The position numbers were made by a program, and so were the translations under genes. Shown here one piece after another: positions 22,973 through 34,654 of a stretch of DNA of 64,000 nucleotides. The DNA is from Norana najaformis (taxonomy: Eukaryota; Annelida; Clitellata; Crassiclitellata; Hormogastridae): contig OZ029918.1 of the NCBI GenBank assembly GCA_964023275.1, positions 13,455,355-13,519,354 on the forward strand. The letters are read 5' to 3'. The notes below the pieces were generated by a model, which searched no databases, was not told where the DNA came from, and saw only the letters and a list, made by a program, of their open reading frames with translations. Each line of letters starts with the position of its first letter. Positions within the stretch are counted from its first letter, which is position 1.

Positions 22973-24558
22973 GTAAGTTTGTTCTTTGAGCAAATCTTTA
23001 CGGTACAATATAAATCATTTAACACAAAATGCAGCCAACTAGTGTGAACAAAATTTCGTCTTAACCACTTTTCAGCTCTAGTTTTTAAAATTTTTAATAT
23101 AAGCAGGTAATATAGTGTATACACAAAGATTGCTGAGTATAGCATTCATAATGGAGTACACACATTCAAACAAATACACAAGACTGCACAAATTTATTTT
23201 TATTCTGCTTATGTGGTAATTATTTTAAAAGATAATAAAAGATAAGCAAGTTTGTAAAAAAATTAAAGATATTACATTAAATTCAAAGTTAATAGAAGTT
23301 CAAATCCTACATTGATAACATTGCTATGCTTCGAAAGATTAGTCATAACAAAGAGTAAGATTATCTTAAAGCTTGCATTCGGTTGACGTCAGCCACAGTG
23401 AGTAGCAAATATATCTATGGAGTAATATAATTTACAAATGCTGCATCTTATATTCAGTTCTACACTAAAAGTGTTTCCCAAAGCAAAGGTTATCACTGAT
23501 GTTATGAGCTGCCAAGATTATAAAAGGCATAGGCCAAATGTCACAGCATGTCTCAACTGCCAAAAATAAACAGGCTCAAAATTGCAACTTTAAACAAAAT
23601 ACACCCATTTCATATTGGATGAGAGGCGTTTGTATCATCAGTTTGTATTATCCAAAGTTTTGTATTGTTTAACAATATTTTCATGTTATCAATTTGTGAT
23701 AAAGGAATTAACTTTCATTACAAACCATTTTTGCTAGAACGGACTGAACTTCCTTTTCATATTCATCATATTTCATGTTAAACGTTTTTGTGTTAAGTGT
23801 TTCCACTGTAAAAGCTTGTATTTTGCCCTTTTTCTGATATGTCCAATATTGGAATCCTGATGCATCATGTGAAATTGAATTTCACTTCTTGCACCAGGAA
23901 TTGAATTTTGGACCTGGCAACAAGGCCAAGGTGTGGCCCAAAGCCGTCGCCAGTTTAGGTCTGTTTTATGTTGTTTTCTGTGTTTGAATTCTAAATCTTA
24001 GAAATAAACTAATAGTCTAGTTACACCTATTACATTATTTTACATGGTATTAGCATGTCACATGCTATTCATTGTAATTGTAATTGTAATTGTAAACGAA
24101 CATTTATAAAGCGCCACTTAGGAAACAGTGGCGCTCCCGACTTGAAAAAACAAAAAGGATTTCAGGCGTTTGCGAGACTGGGTAGGAGAGAGACTAAGTA
24201 ACTGAATTGCATCCAGTATACCGTTTCATATGGTATTTCCCTTCTGAAAGTCAGAAAAGCAGTATAACTGGGGATTTTATGTTAAAAAAATATTTGCTTC
24301 TGGCATTTGTTAACACATGTACCTGTTATATGCTTTACCTTTTGTTTTTTCCAGATTTTGACCTCGATTGTTATGATGTCTGTGTTTGCTTACATCCGCG
24401 TGTCTGTTGCTTCAGTCCTACGCAAAGACGGAGGTCGGAGGAGCCTGCTGTGGTGTGGTGGAATTACACAGTTTGGTTCATTCTGTGGTGCCCTAATTGC
24501 TTTCATTCTGGTGAATGTGCTGCACATGTTCCATAGTCGAAAACCTTGTACCTTTTAG
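21659..24558 (+). CDS. SLC52A: Riboflavin transporter (SLC52A/RFVT family), spliced gene
   Basis: The main coding exon (21614-22972) joins in phase 0 to 24355-24558. From ATG 21659 (GCCATGG, excellent context) the protein is 505 residues; with the proposed exon at 16886-16891 it would be 522. Family hallmarks near the N-terminus are TWTAIVGVWVEMPLL, LPEGWNLPSYL and IIQCANLGPALYA, followed by alternating hydrophobic segments (about 10-11 membrane spans), a cysteine- and sequon-containing extracellular loop (ECIFCNETNFNDT) and a long polar cytosolic loop at about 275-335. The last exon supplies the final two spans and ends HSRKPCTF. RFVTs import vitamin B2 across the plasma membrane. The family match is strong; the vertebrate paralogue (1, 2 or 3) cannot be assigned. 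ATTAAA at 24613-24618 may direct polyadenylation. Confidence 0.9.
22973..24354 (+). other. Transporter intron with a short hairpin repeat
   Basis: An intron of 1382 bases with GTAAGT and TTTGTTTTTTCCAG ends. Near 24073-24160 it holds a repeat-like unit: three TAATTG repeats, then ATAAAGCGCCACT...AGTGGCGCT, a 9 bp inverted repeat. The unit resembles the leader of family A. Confidence 0.7.
24355..24558 (+). CDS. SLC52A: Riboflavin transporter, last exon
   Basis: The exon follows a strong polypyrimidine acceptor and encodes 67 residues: a membrane span (ILTSIVMMSVFAYIRVSVAS), a basic loop (RKDGGRR) and a final span (GSFCGALIAFILVNVLHM), matching the C-terminal pattern of the family. The stop is TAG. 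Confidence 0.88.
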   Translation: MLTSIVMMSVFAYIRVSVASVLRKDGGRRSLLWCGGITQFGSFCGALIAFILVNVLHMFHSRKPCTF

Positions 24559-24989
24559 CAGAGTTCCAAAACGATTTGTCTCATTTGAAATTGCACTGCA
24601 GTCTTTAACAGGATTAAAGCACAGTTGAAGGTGTAATCCTTTTTTAAGATTGTAGACTATTTGATGAAATATGGACTTGGCAACGCTTTAAATGCAAATG
24701 TAATGTTTGCAGAAATGCCAGTTTATCATATTTAGAAATTTTTGGGCTTGAAACAACATTTCCAGTGAAAGTTACTAGGTTTAGGATAATATAGTAATCA
24801 AGCCACAGGATGTTCAAATGCTTTAAAAACACCCAATTTCCTGAGCCCTAGCTATGAGATTGCTTAGAATCTAATCTGATGAAATCTGTACCACCAGTCA
24901 AATTCCGATTTATTAGAGAAACAAGAATTTGCGCTATAGTGGGTAAGCAAGTTGAAAAAGATGAGACTTAAGTTTAGACCTGAATGATA

Positions 24990-25110
24990 TCATCAAACAA
25001 CTGATGGTATGAATAGAAATCAGTTGTGAATTCCAAAGCCGTGGACCAGCAACTGAGAACAATCAAGAACCCAACACTGTCCTGGCACGAGGCACAACGA
25101 TAATGAGTGT
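24990..25110 (-). pseudogene. LINE reverse transcriptase relic, C-terminal piece
   Basis: On the minus strand the translation contains LFSVAGPRLWNSQLI, the FSVAGPRxWNSLP block near the end of CR1/L2-like reverse transcriptases. Only this end remains, next to a second copy of the same block at 25330. Confidence 0.7.
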
Positions 25111-25119
25111 CCACTGATG

Positions 25120-25195
25120 GAATTAATGAATTAGTTAATTGGTAACTTCTGTCGCATTGGTATCTAATGCACAAGACATCAACCAATTGGCACAG
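25120..25195 (+). repeat. Interspersed repeat family C, copy 1
   Basis: It contains TAATTGGTAACTTCTGT..CATTGGTATCTAATGCACAAGACATCAACC. The block AATGCACAAGACATCAA.C recurs at 35990 in the same orientation, and as its reverse complement (CATC.GTTGATG.C) at 52085, 52147 and 55718. Confidence 0.5.
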
Positions 25196-25229
25196 CTGCA
25201 ATCAGGTCGATATCCGGAAGGTCAGTCCA

Positions 25230-25640
25230 CTACGACAGAAAGGCAGCCTACAGTGGACAAGCAATTTGAAAAGGTAAGCTTTAGGTTGAGCATGAAATGG
25301 CACAAGCAAATGAGAAGAATGAACAGGTAGAAAGTTCCAAAATCTAGGTCCAGCAAATGAAAAAGCGTGTTACCAATAATAGTGCTAGTCTTAGGTATAA
25401 CCAGAGAAAGACAATCATATGACCTGGTTGAATAATGATAAGTCTGGGAAATGAGGACAACCAGTGTAACAAATGCAATATTGTTGGAATGTGCTGATAC
25501 ACAAGTGTCTTTGTTTTGAACTACAGTATTTCTAAGTTTGTGCAGTTAGTAATGCCAATAAGAAGGAGTTACAGTAGTCAAATCTACCGGAAACCAATGC
25601 GTTAGCTAGTGGAACTAAGACAGCATGAGGCAAAAGAGAT
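25230..25640 (-). pseudogene. LINE reverse transcriptase relic, two blocks
   Basis: The minus strand reads ALVSGRFDYCNSFLL (about 25610-25565) and, downstream, HAFSFAGPRFWNFLPV (about 25370-25325). These are the DYCNSLL and FSVAGPRxWNSLP blocks in the right order and near the expected spacing. Stops and frameshifts show it is dead. Confidence 0.75.
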
Positions 25641-25744
25641 CTGATTCTATGAATATTCCACATATTACATATTAGCAGAGCTCAAACTTACAGATATGTA
25701 TTGGCAATACCAATGCACCAACTTGTTTGTATCACGACGCTTAA

Positions 25745-25880
25745 TATATCAATCATAATCCCAAGATTTCTACAGCACTCAACGAAAGCCATGTCACAGG
25801 GACCAACTTATTCACAGGCGCTCAGTCAAAACAAAATCGATAGGCAAAAGGGTTCCATTCAAGGGCAAGATCCAAAAGTC
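25745..25880 (+). repeat. Interspersed repeat family A, copy 3
   Basis: It contains CAAGATTTCTACAGCACTCA, TATTCACAGGCGCTCAGTC and AAAACAAAATCGATAGGCAA, all in the same order as the other copies. Confidence 0.8.
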
Positions 25881-25884
25881 ATTT

Positions 25885-26835
25885 ATAAATATAGTACCTT
25901 TTATGTACCTCTCAAAAGCACTGCTGGACTTTTAACTTCTCCCATCTGATAATAATTGCCATATACTGGTATTGAATTTAAGAAAACATAAATATTGAGA
26001 CAAACATTCAACTTTATTTACAAGTGCAAGACTTGAGTACCAGTATGTTTTCTCAACTTTCCAGGCATTTTACAAAATTGTTTCTTCTCACCTTTGAACC
26101 ACTGAAAAATGCCCTAAGAAATTACCATCACTTTTATGTTTATATGCCAGGTTATGTTGCAATATATTCTTGGATTTTTAGTTTGTTGAGCAAGGTATGC
26201 TGTATAGGTAGAGCTGTGAATTTATTTTGCTGTTTTGTGTCACACATCCTTTGTGCAATGAGATGACAGTATTATCTAGTATGCTTGGGTTCGAGGCTGC
26301 TTTGAAATAATATTAGCATGGGAATATTAGCTGTTAATGTGCTAATATTATCATGCTGTGCCACAATATTCAAACTGTATAAATTTCTTTAAAAGTATCA
26401 GTTGGTTGTGGCAGGCATTGCTTGGCAGTCTGTGAATTGTAGCGACATAAAGGCAAGCTTATAAAGATATTAGTTAAATCTAATATATGATTAGATCATT
26501 TCATCCTTATAATACACAAAGCATCAGTCAATCCTCACTTGGAAGTGAAACTGCAGTCCATAATCAATCCTTAATACAGATCCAGTGGATATCTGGGCAG
26601 CTAGAGACAGAGGCTTATTAAATGAGATATTAATGGATTGGTTCTGTCATTTTCGGTAATTTTTCTGGTTTTGTGAATTTGTTCGCTTAACGCATAATTT
26701 TCTTTGTACCTGAGTCATGTTATGTGTTTCAAATTTAATGTTATAAATGTGTGTTATTAATGCATGCTGTGTTGCTTGTTATTTCTTTGGCGGTGTAAAA
26801 CTAAAGTGAGTAAGTAGTTTGTTGAGGTCATTGTT
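25885..26835. other. Gene-free stretch
   Basis: No coding region or repeat family recognised. Short inverted matches around TAATATTAGC/GCTAATATTA (26305-26350) are visible. Confidence 0.3.
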
Positions 26836-26837
26836 AA

Positions 26838-26960
26838 TTGGAAGGAAAGACAGAAGACTACCGGAAGACCGAGAAGCATGCTGTTGAACTGGGTGATGGA
26901 CAAAGAAATGGGGTTGAGCAACTGAGAAGTAATCGACAAGGCATAAATTTAAGCCCCTTT
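26838..26960 (+). pseudogene. LINE endonuclease/RT C-terminal relic
   Basis: One plus-strand frame reads GRPRSMLLNWVMDKEMGLSN, stop, EVIDKA, the conserved end of RTE/Jockey-type ORF2 proteins (basic GRPRxxWLDxVxxD, then a helix). An in-frame stop shows decay. Confidence 0.55.
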
Positions 26961-27229
26961 TCATCAGTTTGCGGACGTCATGCTTTGGCAATTACATTTC
27001 GTCAGTCACAGGCAGTCCGTCAATTACCAACCGTTGGTCAGTGGGTCGGTCAGTCAAGGCACAGTCCTTCAACGATGCCCTTTTAGGTTCTATGCCTTGT
27101 GCATTAACAATGGAAATGAAGAATTATTGAAAATACGAAAAAATGATCACCAGTTAAATCACAAGAAACTACTTACTTCTAACCTTAACAAATACGAAAA
27201 CCATTAGTGAATTACAGTGTGCCTTAAAT

Positions 27230-27430
27230 GGCGTAATCGTAAACTCGAAATTTCTGAAACTGTCAACGAAAACCTTTGTGAATTACAGTGTACCTTAAAT
27301 GGCGTATTCGTATGCTCGAGATTTCTACAACGCCCAGCGAAGGCCAAGGCGCAGGTACCAGCTTATTCACAGGCGCTCAACCAAAACAAAATCGATAGGC
27401 AGCAAGGGTTCGGTTCCAGATGAAGATCAG
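27230..27430 (+). repeat. Interspersed repeat family A, copy 4
   Basis: The clear part is 27313-27425: GAGATTTCTACAACGCCCAG, CAGCTTATTCACAGGCGCTC and AAAACAAAATCGATAGGCAG, then GGTTCGGTTCCAG. Just upstream, two imperfect 60 bp direct repeats (27195-27250 and 27270-27310) share TGAATTACAGTGTRCCTTAA and ATGGCGTA.TCGTA. Confidence 0.8.
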
Positions 27431-27444
27431 TCAAGCAAGCAGGC

Positions 27445-27560
27445 AGTCAGACGTGCTACGGGCAGCGGTGGTGAAGGATTCTCACCCAATCAATTCATTG
27501 CAAAATGAGCAGAGTCGAGGCCATACGGTCGATATATATAAAACCGTGTACAGCGTACGT
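27445..27560 (+). repeat. Interspersed repeat family B, copy 1
   Basis: Shared blocks are GGGCAGCGGTGGTGAAG, TCACCCAAT.AATTCATTG, AATGAGCAG, CATACGGTCG and CGTACGTTTACATTT. The same blocks occur in reverse at 28028-28137 and forward at 61749-61860. Confidence 0.8.
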
Positions 27561-28027
27561 TTACATTTACTACCAGAAAATTATAAAATAGCGCTATATA
27601 AATGTCGCTGCCAGTTAAGGAAAGGATTCTGCAAATGGTTTCGTTCAATTCCTCTGCGTTGAAATTAGATTTATAAGGTAGGATTGATTATTAGCAGTTG
27701 CTGGATTAAGCAGTTTTAAACGATACATAATACCCAAATACGCTTGAAGCGTTCTATGTTCTATAATAGAAGAATGCTATTAGCAGTGAATTATTTGTAC
27801 TAATAGTGAGCGATAATAAAGGTTATCAGATGAGGGGCGTATGTATTTGTGCAGTATCGCAAATGTTAACAAATTAAGACGATAGAACAGTAGCTTATGA
27901 TTTCATTGCTTTGTCTGTATATTTTACTGATTTTTGCTGTTGAATCCAATGCCTGCAACTATTCAACAAGCTGTTTGTGGTGTCTACTTAATATGCTGTT
28001 ATGTTTCAGTCCATTGTAAAACTGTTA

Positions 28028-28137
28028 AAATGTAAACGTACACGTTTCTCTGTGGCGACCGTATAGCCCCGGCCCTGCTCATTTTTCAGTGAATTCATCG
28101 GGTGAAAGACTTCACCACCGCTGCCCGTTTGAATGGG
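28028..28137 (-). repeat. Interspersed repeat family B, copy 2
   Basis: Reverse orientation. Read on the minus strand it gives CCATTCAAACGGGCAGCGGT, then TGGTGAAG, ATGAATTCACTG, AATGAGCAGG, ATACGGTCGC and GTGTACGTTTACATTTT. It is 480 bp from copy 1, so the pair forms an imperfect inverted repeat. Confidence 0.8.
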
Positions 28138-28368
28138 TTTTTGCGCTCTTTTAAGTTTTGCGGCTTAATTGCAATATTGCAGTAATGTTTTAAGTATGAT
28201 GATCGCAAGGAACCGTTTCTCAGGGATTACCGATTTATGTAGCTCCTCTTTCAGAACCCGAGAACACAAATTGGATGAAATGGTTTTTAATTGTGTATGG
28301 AATAGAAGCAAAGAAGGACTGATGAGCTCATATCATCGGCTCATAGGCAAGCTAGTCCATATATTTGT

Positions 28369-28369
<1 letters not shown>

Positions 28370-28405
<36 letters not shown>

Positions 28406-28640
28406 AATTTTAAATTTGTATAGCGCCTGTTCAAGCAAAGACTAATCAGTGGTGCTCACTGCGCTAGACTTGATGTTAAAAGTCACTAATGATGTTAAGT
28501 GTCATTAAGAACAGAATAGTATCCTGTAAGTGAACATAGCTCAGATAACTAAAAGACAACTAGAAGAGTATATATATATATTATATATATATTATATATA
28601 TATATAATTTATCGTTTATATATATATATATATATATTAT
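28370..28640. repeat. TA microsatellites around a short interspersed repeat
   Basis: (TA)n at 28371-28402 is followed by ATTGTAATTTTAAATTTGTA and TAGCGCCTGTTCAAGCAAAG, with GTGGTGCTCACTGCGCTAGA further on. This resembles the leader/hairpin unit at 24073. More TA-rich repeats follow at 28570-28640. Confidence 0.7.
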
Positions 28641-28649
28641 GTACTGGTG

Positions 28650-31600
28650 TGGAATGGCTCATGCTGATCATTTGTGGTTCAAACAACCAGCTCAAGCAGA
28701 CAGTTTGCAGTAAAAGTCGTTCTGTTTTAGTTCACATGAACTTCATTAAAACCTTCATCACAGACCGAACTGACGAGAGCAATCTTTAAAAGTCATCAAC
28801 ACAGATAGAAATCAAATTCCAAACCTGACTCAGACTCCTTTTTTATTGTTAAGCAGTGATTACTGGTACGAGTCAGTGGCTACTGTCAAGCTCCAATTCA
28901 GATGATATTATACCTGATGATAGTTCTTGACATGAGTATTCGAATGCGTCTATTCCCATCTTCGGCAAACAATCCGGCAATTTTCTACGATTTTTTGAAA
29001 GTATACAATTTCATGCATACACATAGACATCCGCCATTTGTAATTCCGGAGTTTTTATCACTAGCCAGAGGTCACATGCAGCGATGCATAGCATTTGTAG
29101 CCCAGAGTATTGATACACCAGCGGCAACATAAGGGCCAGCGCCAGAGTATTTGTGCCCTAGGTGAACCTCTCGCAATTACCGGCGGGAAGTGCGATAACT
29201 AATTAATCTTAACCTTATGTAATTAATATTAAAGTTAGCCATAATTAAAGTAATAATCTGGAAACTGCATTAGCTATGCAGCCTATGCTGTATGGTCTAA
29301 CACGGTTAATGGGAATTTAAAAAGGAAATAATAAAAATTATGAGACCGTGCACATTTCTTTTGAACACTTTGTAATTCCTTGTGTACGTAATATATGGAT
29401 GGGCCCCTATGGGATGTGTTACTCTGGGCTTTCTCAGTCCACTCTTGCTAGCATGTCTAGTAATAGATCTCGATGAATTCCTATATCTGTTGAGCCCTCC
29501 TGCCATACTTAAGCAACACTTGCTTCTGTTACACACTGAGTTTCATAATTTCTTCCTGTTTTTCTGTCAAATATAGATATAACTATTCCATATTACTTAA
29601 TCGACCTTTGGCAGCTAGTGAATTATTTTGGTAAATATTTTTAAAATTTTAAGCAAAAAGTCAATTCTTTACGCCAGATGTAAGAGAACAATTCAGTGTA
29701 AATGTTAATTAAATTATCAACATATTTGTAGAATACAGTACATGTATTTTCACTTGTCTTCTGTATGGATTTTCTCTTTGACTGCTCCAAATTGACATTG
29801 ACTTCCTCTGCGAACATCCTGCTTGTTTTCAACGATGTGATCTTCCAATGACTCCAGCTGAAATGATCATCACCAATCAAACTTGAATTCTGGAAAAGTT
29901 GGCCCTGATGTGCCGCCATAGTTTGTTGAATTTGTATCCTCAGTCTTTCGATCACATTACATTGTTGGCTGAAATTGTGCCTTAGCATCAGATTTTGTCA
30001 TGGATTCTTCACTAGTCTCTTTGTGACCCAGGGATATACAAATCCCACCACACTGGTCACCAGATAATGTCGACAATCTTTTATAGTTGTCGATCGGGCT
30101 TTGAACCACCGATTTATAGACAAGTAAAAACATACAGTCTTTGATTTTTGTTAATGTAATTAAACAAACAGTTCAATCACAACGGTACTTGAATCATAAC
30201 AGTTTATAAACACGTGAGTCTATCAGTGACATTTTTAACTCAAACTTTCAAGTTAGCACACAACAAGCCAACTGCTATAAGTCTTTGTGCTTTCTTCCAA
30301 CAATGCAACCGTTATCACCTTTTAGTGGACCATTACAGTCTGGTTTAGACCAGCCTCCTGGTGTTGCACAATCGTGGTTTTTCCAAAAACCTACTGACAG
30401 CACAGCATGAGCCATATGGCGTCCACGTGATAAAATGCGTGTCGGTAAGAATTACAGCTGATGTCAGCTCACCTGCATGCAGGGCGTCTCTAGCCAGTCA
30501 CACCACTCACCACATGTCGAATGTACAGCAACCGTAAGCATGAAGTCAGCACATGCACAAACAAATCAATAACCTGATGACTCATGGAAATTTCCTATGC
30601 AACTGTGCGCTCAAAACTTGCTGTTTATGCAGTTCAATACTACATTTGCAATAAATATTTGCAGATCTTTTTGGAAACTTTTGAATAATCGCATCAAATG
30701 TCTTCTTTTGGATTGTGGAAGTTTTGATTGTCAGTTTAATTGGGTTTTTATATGTTAGTTCATAACTTTCTCTTGCTTTTGTTTTTATCATAAAATATTT
30801 GCAGTTGCTGTTGTATTTTGCCAAATGGGACTTCTATTTCATTACATTACATTGTAGTACCGTAACTATTGTGATGATTATATATAACTGAGTGCAATCA
30901 TACATGCTTTTGGCTGCAGCTTCATTAACTGACTCACTGGGTGAACTGTTGGATGTATTTTCATTTACAAAGTTTTCACACGCTTTGCTTGCCTGCTTAG
31001 TATAATTCACATCATGCGTAACTGGCTTAGTAGCCTTTTTGGTTGACCTACAGGTGTTAGCTGGTTGCTCATGTTATTCTTGCAAAGTTTTTGACCATCA
31101 GGTTATGTGTCATAATAAGGTGGTTAAATATGTTACTTGGTGTAGAAAGGTAGTTAATTATAATTCTAGATAATGAAATTGTTAGCTTTAGCACAGACAT
31201 GGATGCTGCAATCTAAAAACAGCACCACAATTCTTTTTGGTTTCCATGGCTCAGTAATAAATTTTAAAATAATACACTAAGATTTGAATCCTGAATGCAG
31301 ACCCAAGATAGAGGCAAGTAGGCTATGTATTAAAAACTGCCTACTAACAATTGGCCGTGATTGCCCTCATAATGAAATGAAATGTATTGGCGTGTTCTGT
31401 TCGTAGTTTAGTTGTCAAATGCTAGATTTTCCCTTATGGTGAGGTCTTGGAATTGTACTGGGTTGTGCCCCTTTGAGGCAGTTTTGCAACTAGTCTACTC
31501 ATTCCCAAGTCGTAGGTCTATCACCTGCATGATTCAGGGCAATTTAATTGTTCCCCAGTTTTGAGCTTTGGGCGTTTTTCTGGGGTTGGCCCATGACTGT

Positions 31601-34370
31601 GGTATTGATTACCTGTAGTAACTTTAGACACGAACTTCTGTATCTTCCCCTGCAATTTGCATTCTGTTAAAATCTGAAAACTGACTTGTCTTCCCATCTG
31701 TTGACATTTTTGGACTTGGAGTGCTATGGAGTAGTTTCCATGAAGTGGTACTATATAATTGTTCAATCACATTACATGTACATTACATTATTTGGAGATA
31801 TTTTTGCTAAAGCAGGAGCACAGCAGTTTGAACACATAGACAACATTAACTTGCAAGAGACAAAACACAACAGAGAACCTCATATGTCAAGTGACATACT
31901 GGAGTCAAACCCTGCGCACAGTGTGCGGACTCCATACAAAAATACCACACATTTGTGCAAAACATTTCCAATTTTCAAAGCAGTTCAGACATTTCCATTT
32001 TCATTTTTCCTTTCACCACGTCTTCGCTAATCGTTTGAGTGAACCTTGACTGTTAGAATGGCTGGCATCAGGTTGTCATCACGATGAGTTTTGAGAGCCC
32101 TGATGTGGAGGGTCGACCCGAGCCGTTCCCACGCCTCTATCACGTCATCCATACTCTGACGGCAGGAAACGATGAAGTCGGGTTGCAGGGCTGTGAGTAG
32201 TACTCTGTTCGTCATCGTTGTCTTATGAGGATAGTAGTTTTCCGTCTGCATGGATGGGTTGAGTGGATGCTTTTTCATTTCAAAGTGTTAGATATAGCTG
32301 ACTGACCTTGCCTCCCAATTCTGGTATTTTTAACCCTGTAACATATGCAAACCAGTTCGTAAGACATAGTTGATACGTGATATATTAATTTATCTGCTAC
32401 TGACTTGTGTTGTTGTATAACATTATTATTGGAATGTGCCCATATTATATTTGACTTAGTCTGTGTTACATAATTACAGTATGTATGATATGTAGCTCAC
32501 ATATTTATTTGGTGTTTATAAACTTCTGAAAGGCTCTCAAAACTCTTCAGAGGCACTGGTATTCGATATACCCAGAATATTACCCATCCATCAGCATATA
32601 TTTGCCTCTGTTTAGATACATATATATGTATGGGTGTTTGTCATCATGAAGGGGTATGTATGAAGCACAAGGTAAAGTAGCACACATTTTAAAGGCCTGT
32701 TTCAACAGTCATCCACTCTCAGGGCCTGGTCCTTGGTTGAGACATGTTTTGGCTGAAATGAAACATAAAATGCAAACTGGACACTCTTTCGTTACTGCTG
32801 ATGTTTCATGTGAGGTACTGTGATAACATGGGATAAACGGATAAAAGGCAACCTTATACCTATCTACCATGTAAGACCCTGTCTCTGATGGAAATGTAAT
32901 ACAGCCTGTTTGGAGTATATCCCATGACATATGGGTACACAATCTCATTGGTTTCATTTTGTGTTTCTGCAAAAGCCTGGTAATGGAGACTTGTCCTACT
33001 GTTTGAACTTCATTCAACTATGGATTAACTTTTTTTGTACAGAACTTCAATAAGACTAGCAAAGAATTTCTTCAAGATGTTCTTAGAAAGTGCTACATAA
33101 TGTCCAATTACATACATGTATACATGTAATAGTTTAAAAATTCCGCATACTTGAACATACTTACAAGCACAGACTTGACCTGGCAGATTCCAAGTATGAT
33201 TCTCATGAGTTATGGACTGCTGCTAGTCTGCTTTGTGTGATATTTCAGTCTAATACCATGCAACTGGGAGCATGTCTTAAACGTCCAGCCTAGTTGTTCG
33301 CATGCATTCCTTAGCTTTGCTTACTGCTTGGCATGTTTGCATGTGTCTTACATACAGATTTGCCTGTATTCTGTTGTGCTCTGCATATAGTTTGTTCTGT
33401 TCTTGGTTGTATGATTTTCTTATTGGCTTATTTGTTATCCATTTTTATCATGCATATTTTGCTATCATACTAGTTCTATTTCTGACGCAGTGCTGACCTT
33501 TCCTTTACAAGTGCTATGAAAATGTTAAACTTGAATTACATTGTACTGTGTACCATAAATCTTCAAGTGTAAAGTTCCACTGTGTATGCCATACCATGCA
33601 TTTGTCATTTTGATTTATCTGAAAGAAATTTAATTAAACAGAGGTAAACATTAAGCTTTTGAAATTTGCATAAGTACTTTTATGTAAGAAAACTGTTGCA
33701 TATGTGCATCCTAATTTCTAGACTAAATTTAATGTAGAAGTATATAATACATGAAGATTTATGGTAAATTTAATCATTATCCTATAGTATTTATGTTCAG
33801 TACATTTAACTGTTATGTTGCAGTATGCTATATAAATTTAGCCATGTTACTATTTGCTATGTGGGTTTAACCGTTTTGGTGCACTCTGTTAATTAAGGGT
33901 AACCATTGTGTTGCGATGTGCTGTTTAACTGATAGGCTGTTAAGAAACCAAGTTTAGTTTTGTCTAATCCAGTCTACATGTGTCCTATGTAATACAGTTT
34001 TAGCTGAGTTATTAACTGAATATGGGATTAGTTTGTCTAATTTTTAGCCTAAATAGTTTAATTACTTTTTATCATGTTTTGTGAATTTTTAATTGTATAT
34101 ATATCAAATAAAAGGTTAACTAAATTGTAGCTTGTAAAATTGGTGAATTAGATGCAGTTCAATTTATAATTTAAAGTTTTGATTGGATATGTGATTCCAA
34201 ATCTCTAGTTGCAGATCACAGTAGATGGAATGGATCATATAATCCATGAGATCCTGTGTTCAGTCCATGGATTCATGTAATTCAGACGCCAGATATTACA
34301 TGTTTTCTATCATGAAATAATTTTGACATGAAGGAAGTAGACTGGTTAAAATACCCAGTAAGTAAGTATG
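28650..34370. other. Long gene-poor stretch upstream of RalBP1 exons
   Basis: The missing 5' exon(s) of the RalBP1 homologue may be here, but no frame resembling its N-terminus (FPGLY-type motif) was found. Two minus-strand ORFs (29641-29988, 115 residues; 32709-33017, 102 residues) are not recognised. The ORF at 32027-32278 is listed separately. At 30000-30080 the minus strand resembles a retroelement leader (see findings). Confidence 0.35.
32027..32278 (-). CDS. Possible small ORF or first exon (unrecognised)
   Basis: An intact 83-codon frame starts at ATG 32276-32278 with an in-frame stop just upstream. Composition is protein-like, with segments NRVLLTALQPDFIVSCRQS, MDDVIEAWERLGSTLHI and RDDNLMPAILTVKVHSND. 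It lies opposite to, and upstream of, the RalBP1 exons. It might be a short gene, an initial exon or a retroelement relic; I cannot name a family. Confidence 0.25.
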   Translation of the reverse strand: MKKHPLNPSMQTENYYPHKTTMTNRVLLTALQPDFIVSCRQSMDDVIEAWERLGSTLHIRALKTHRDDNLMPAILTVKVHSND

Positions 34371-34371
34371 T

Positions 34372-34437
34372 AATGCATATGTTAACATATCATACACCCA
34401 TTGACTGATGGATGTATGGCATGTTAACATATGCATT
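34372..34437. ncRNA. Long hairpin, microRNA-precursor-like
   Basis: Two 30-base arms (34372-34401 and 34408-34437) pair with two mismatches and one G:U, around a six-base loop TGACTG. The outer 17 bp (AATGCATATGTTAACAT and its complement) are perfect. Size fits a pre-miRNA, but the tight loop and AT-rich, partly self-palindromic arms fit a small inverted-repeat element as well. Confidence 0.3.
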
Positions 34438-34654
34438 GTCTACAAGCGAAAGTAGTAATTAGCTGAATTATTACCAGATGTTAAGATTTTTTGTTTTAAG
34501 TTTTAACTGATTTGACTTGATTAACTGTTGGATCAATGAAAGTTTTGTTGTATAAAGGAATTTTTTGTTGCTTAAGTACCGTAACTTACTTAGTGTTAAT
34601 GTTATTCATTTTAATTTGGACATTTGTTTTTTATTTAGCTTGTTTTATGCTATT

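Noticed and set aside
22738-23145. Minus-strand ORF of 135 codons
   Set aside because: Lies antisense over the transporter exon and its intron; a shadow frame.
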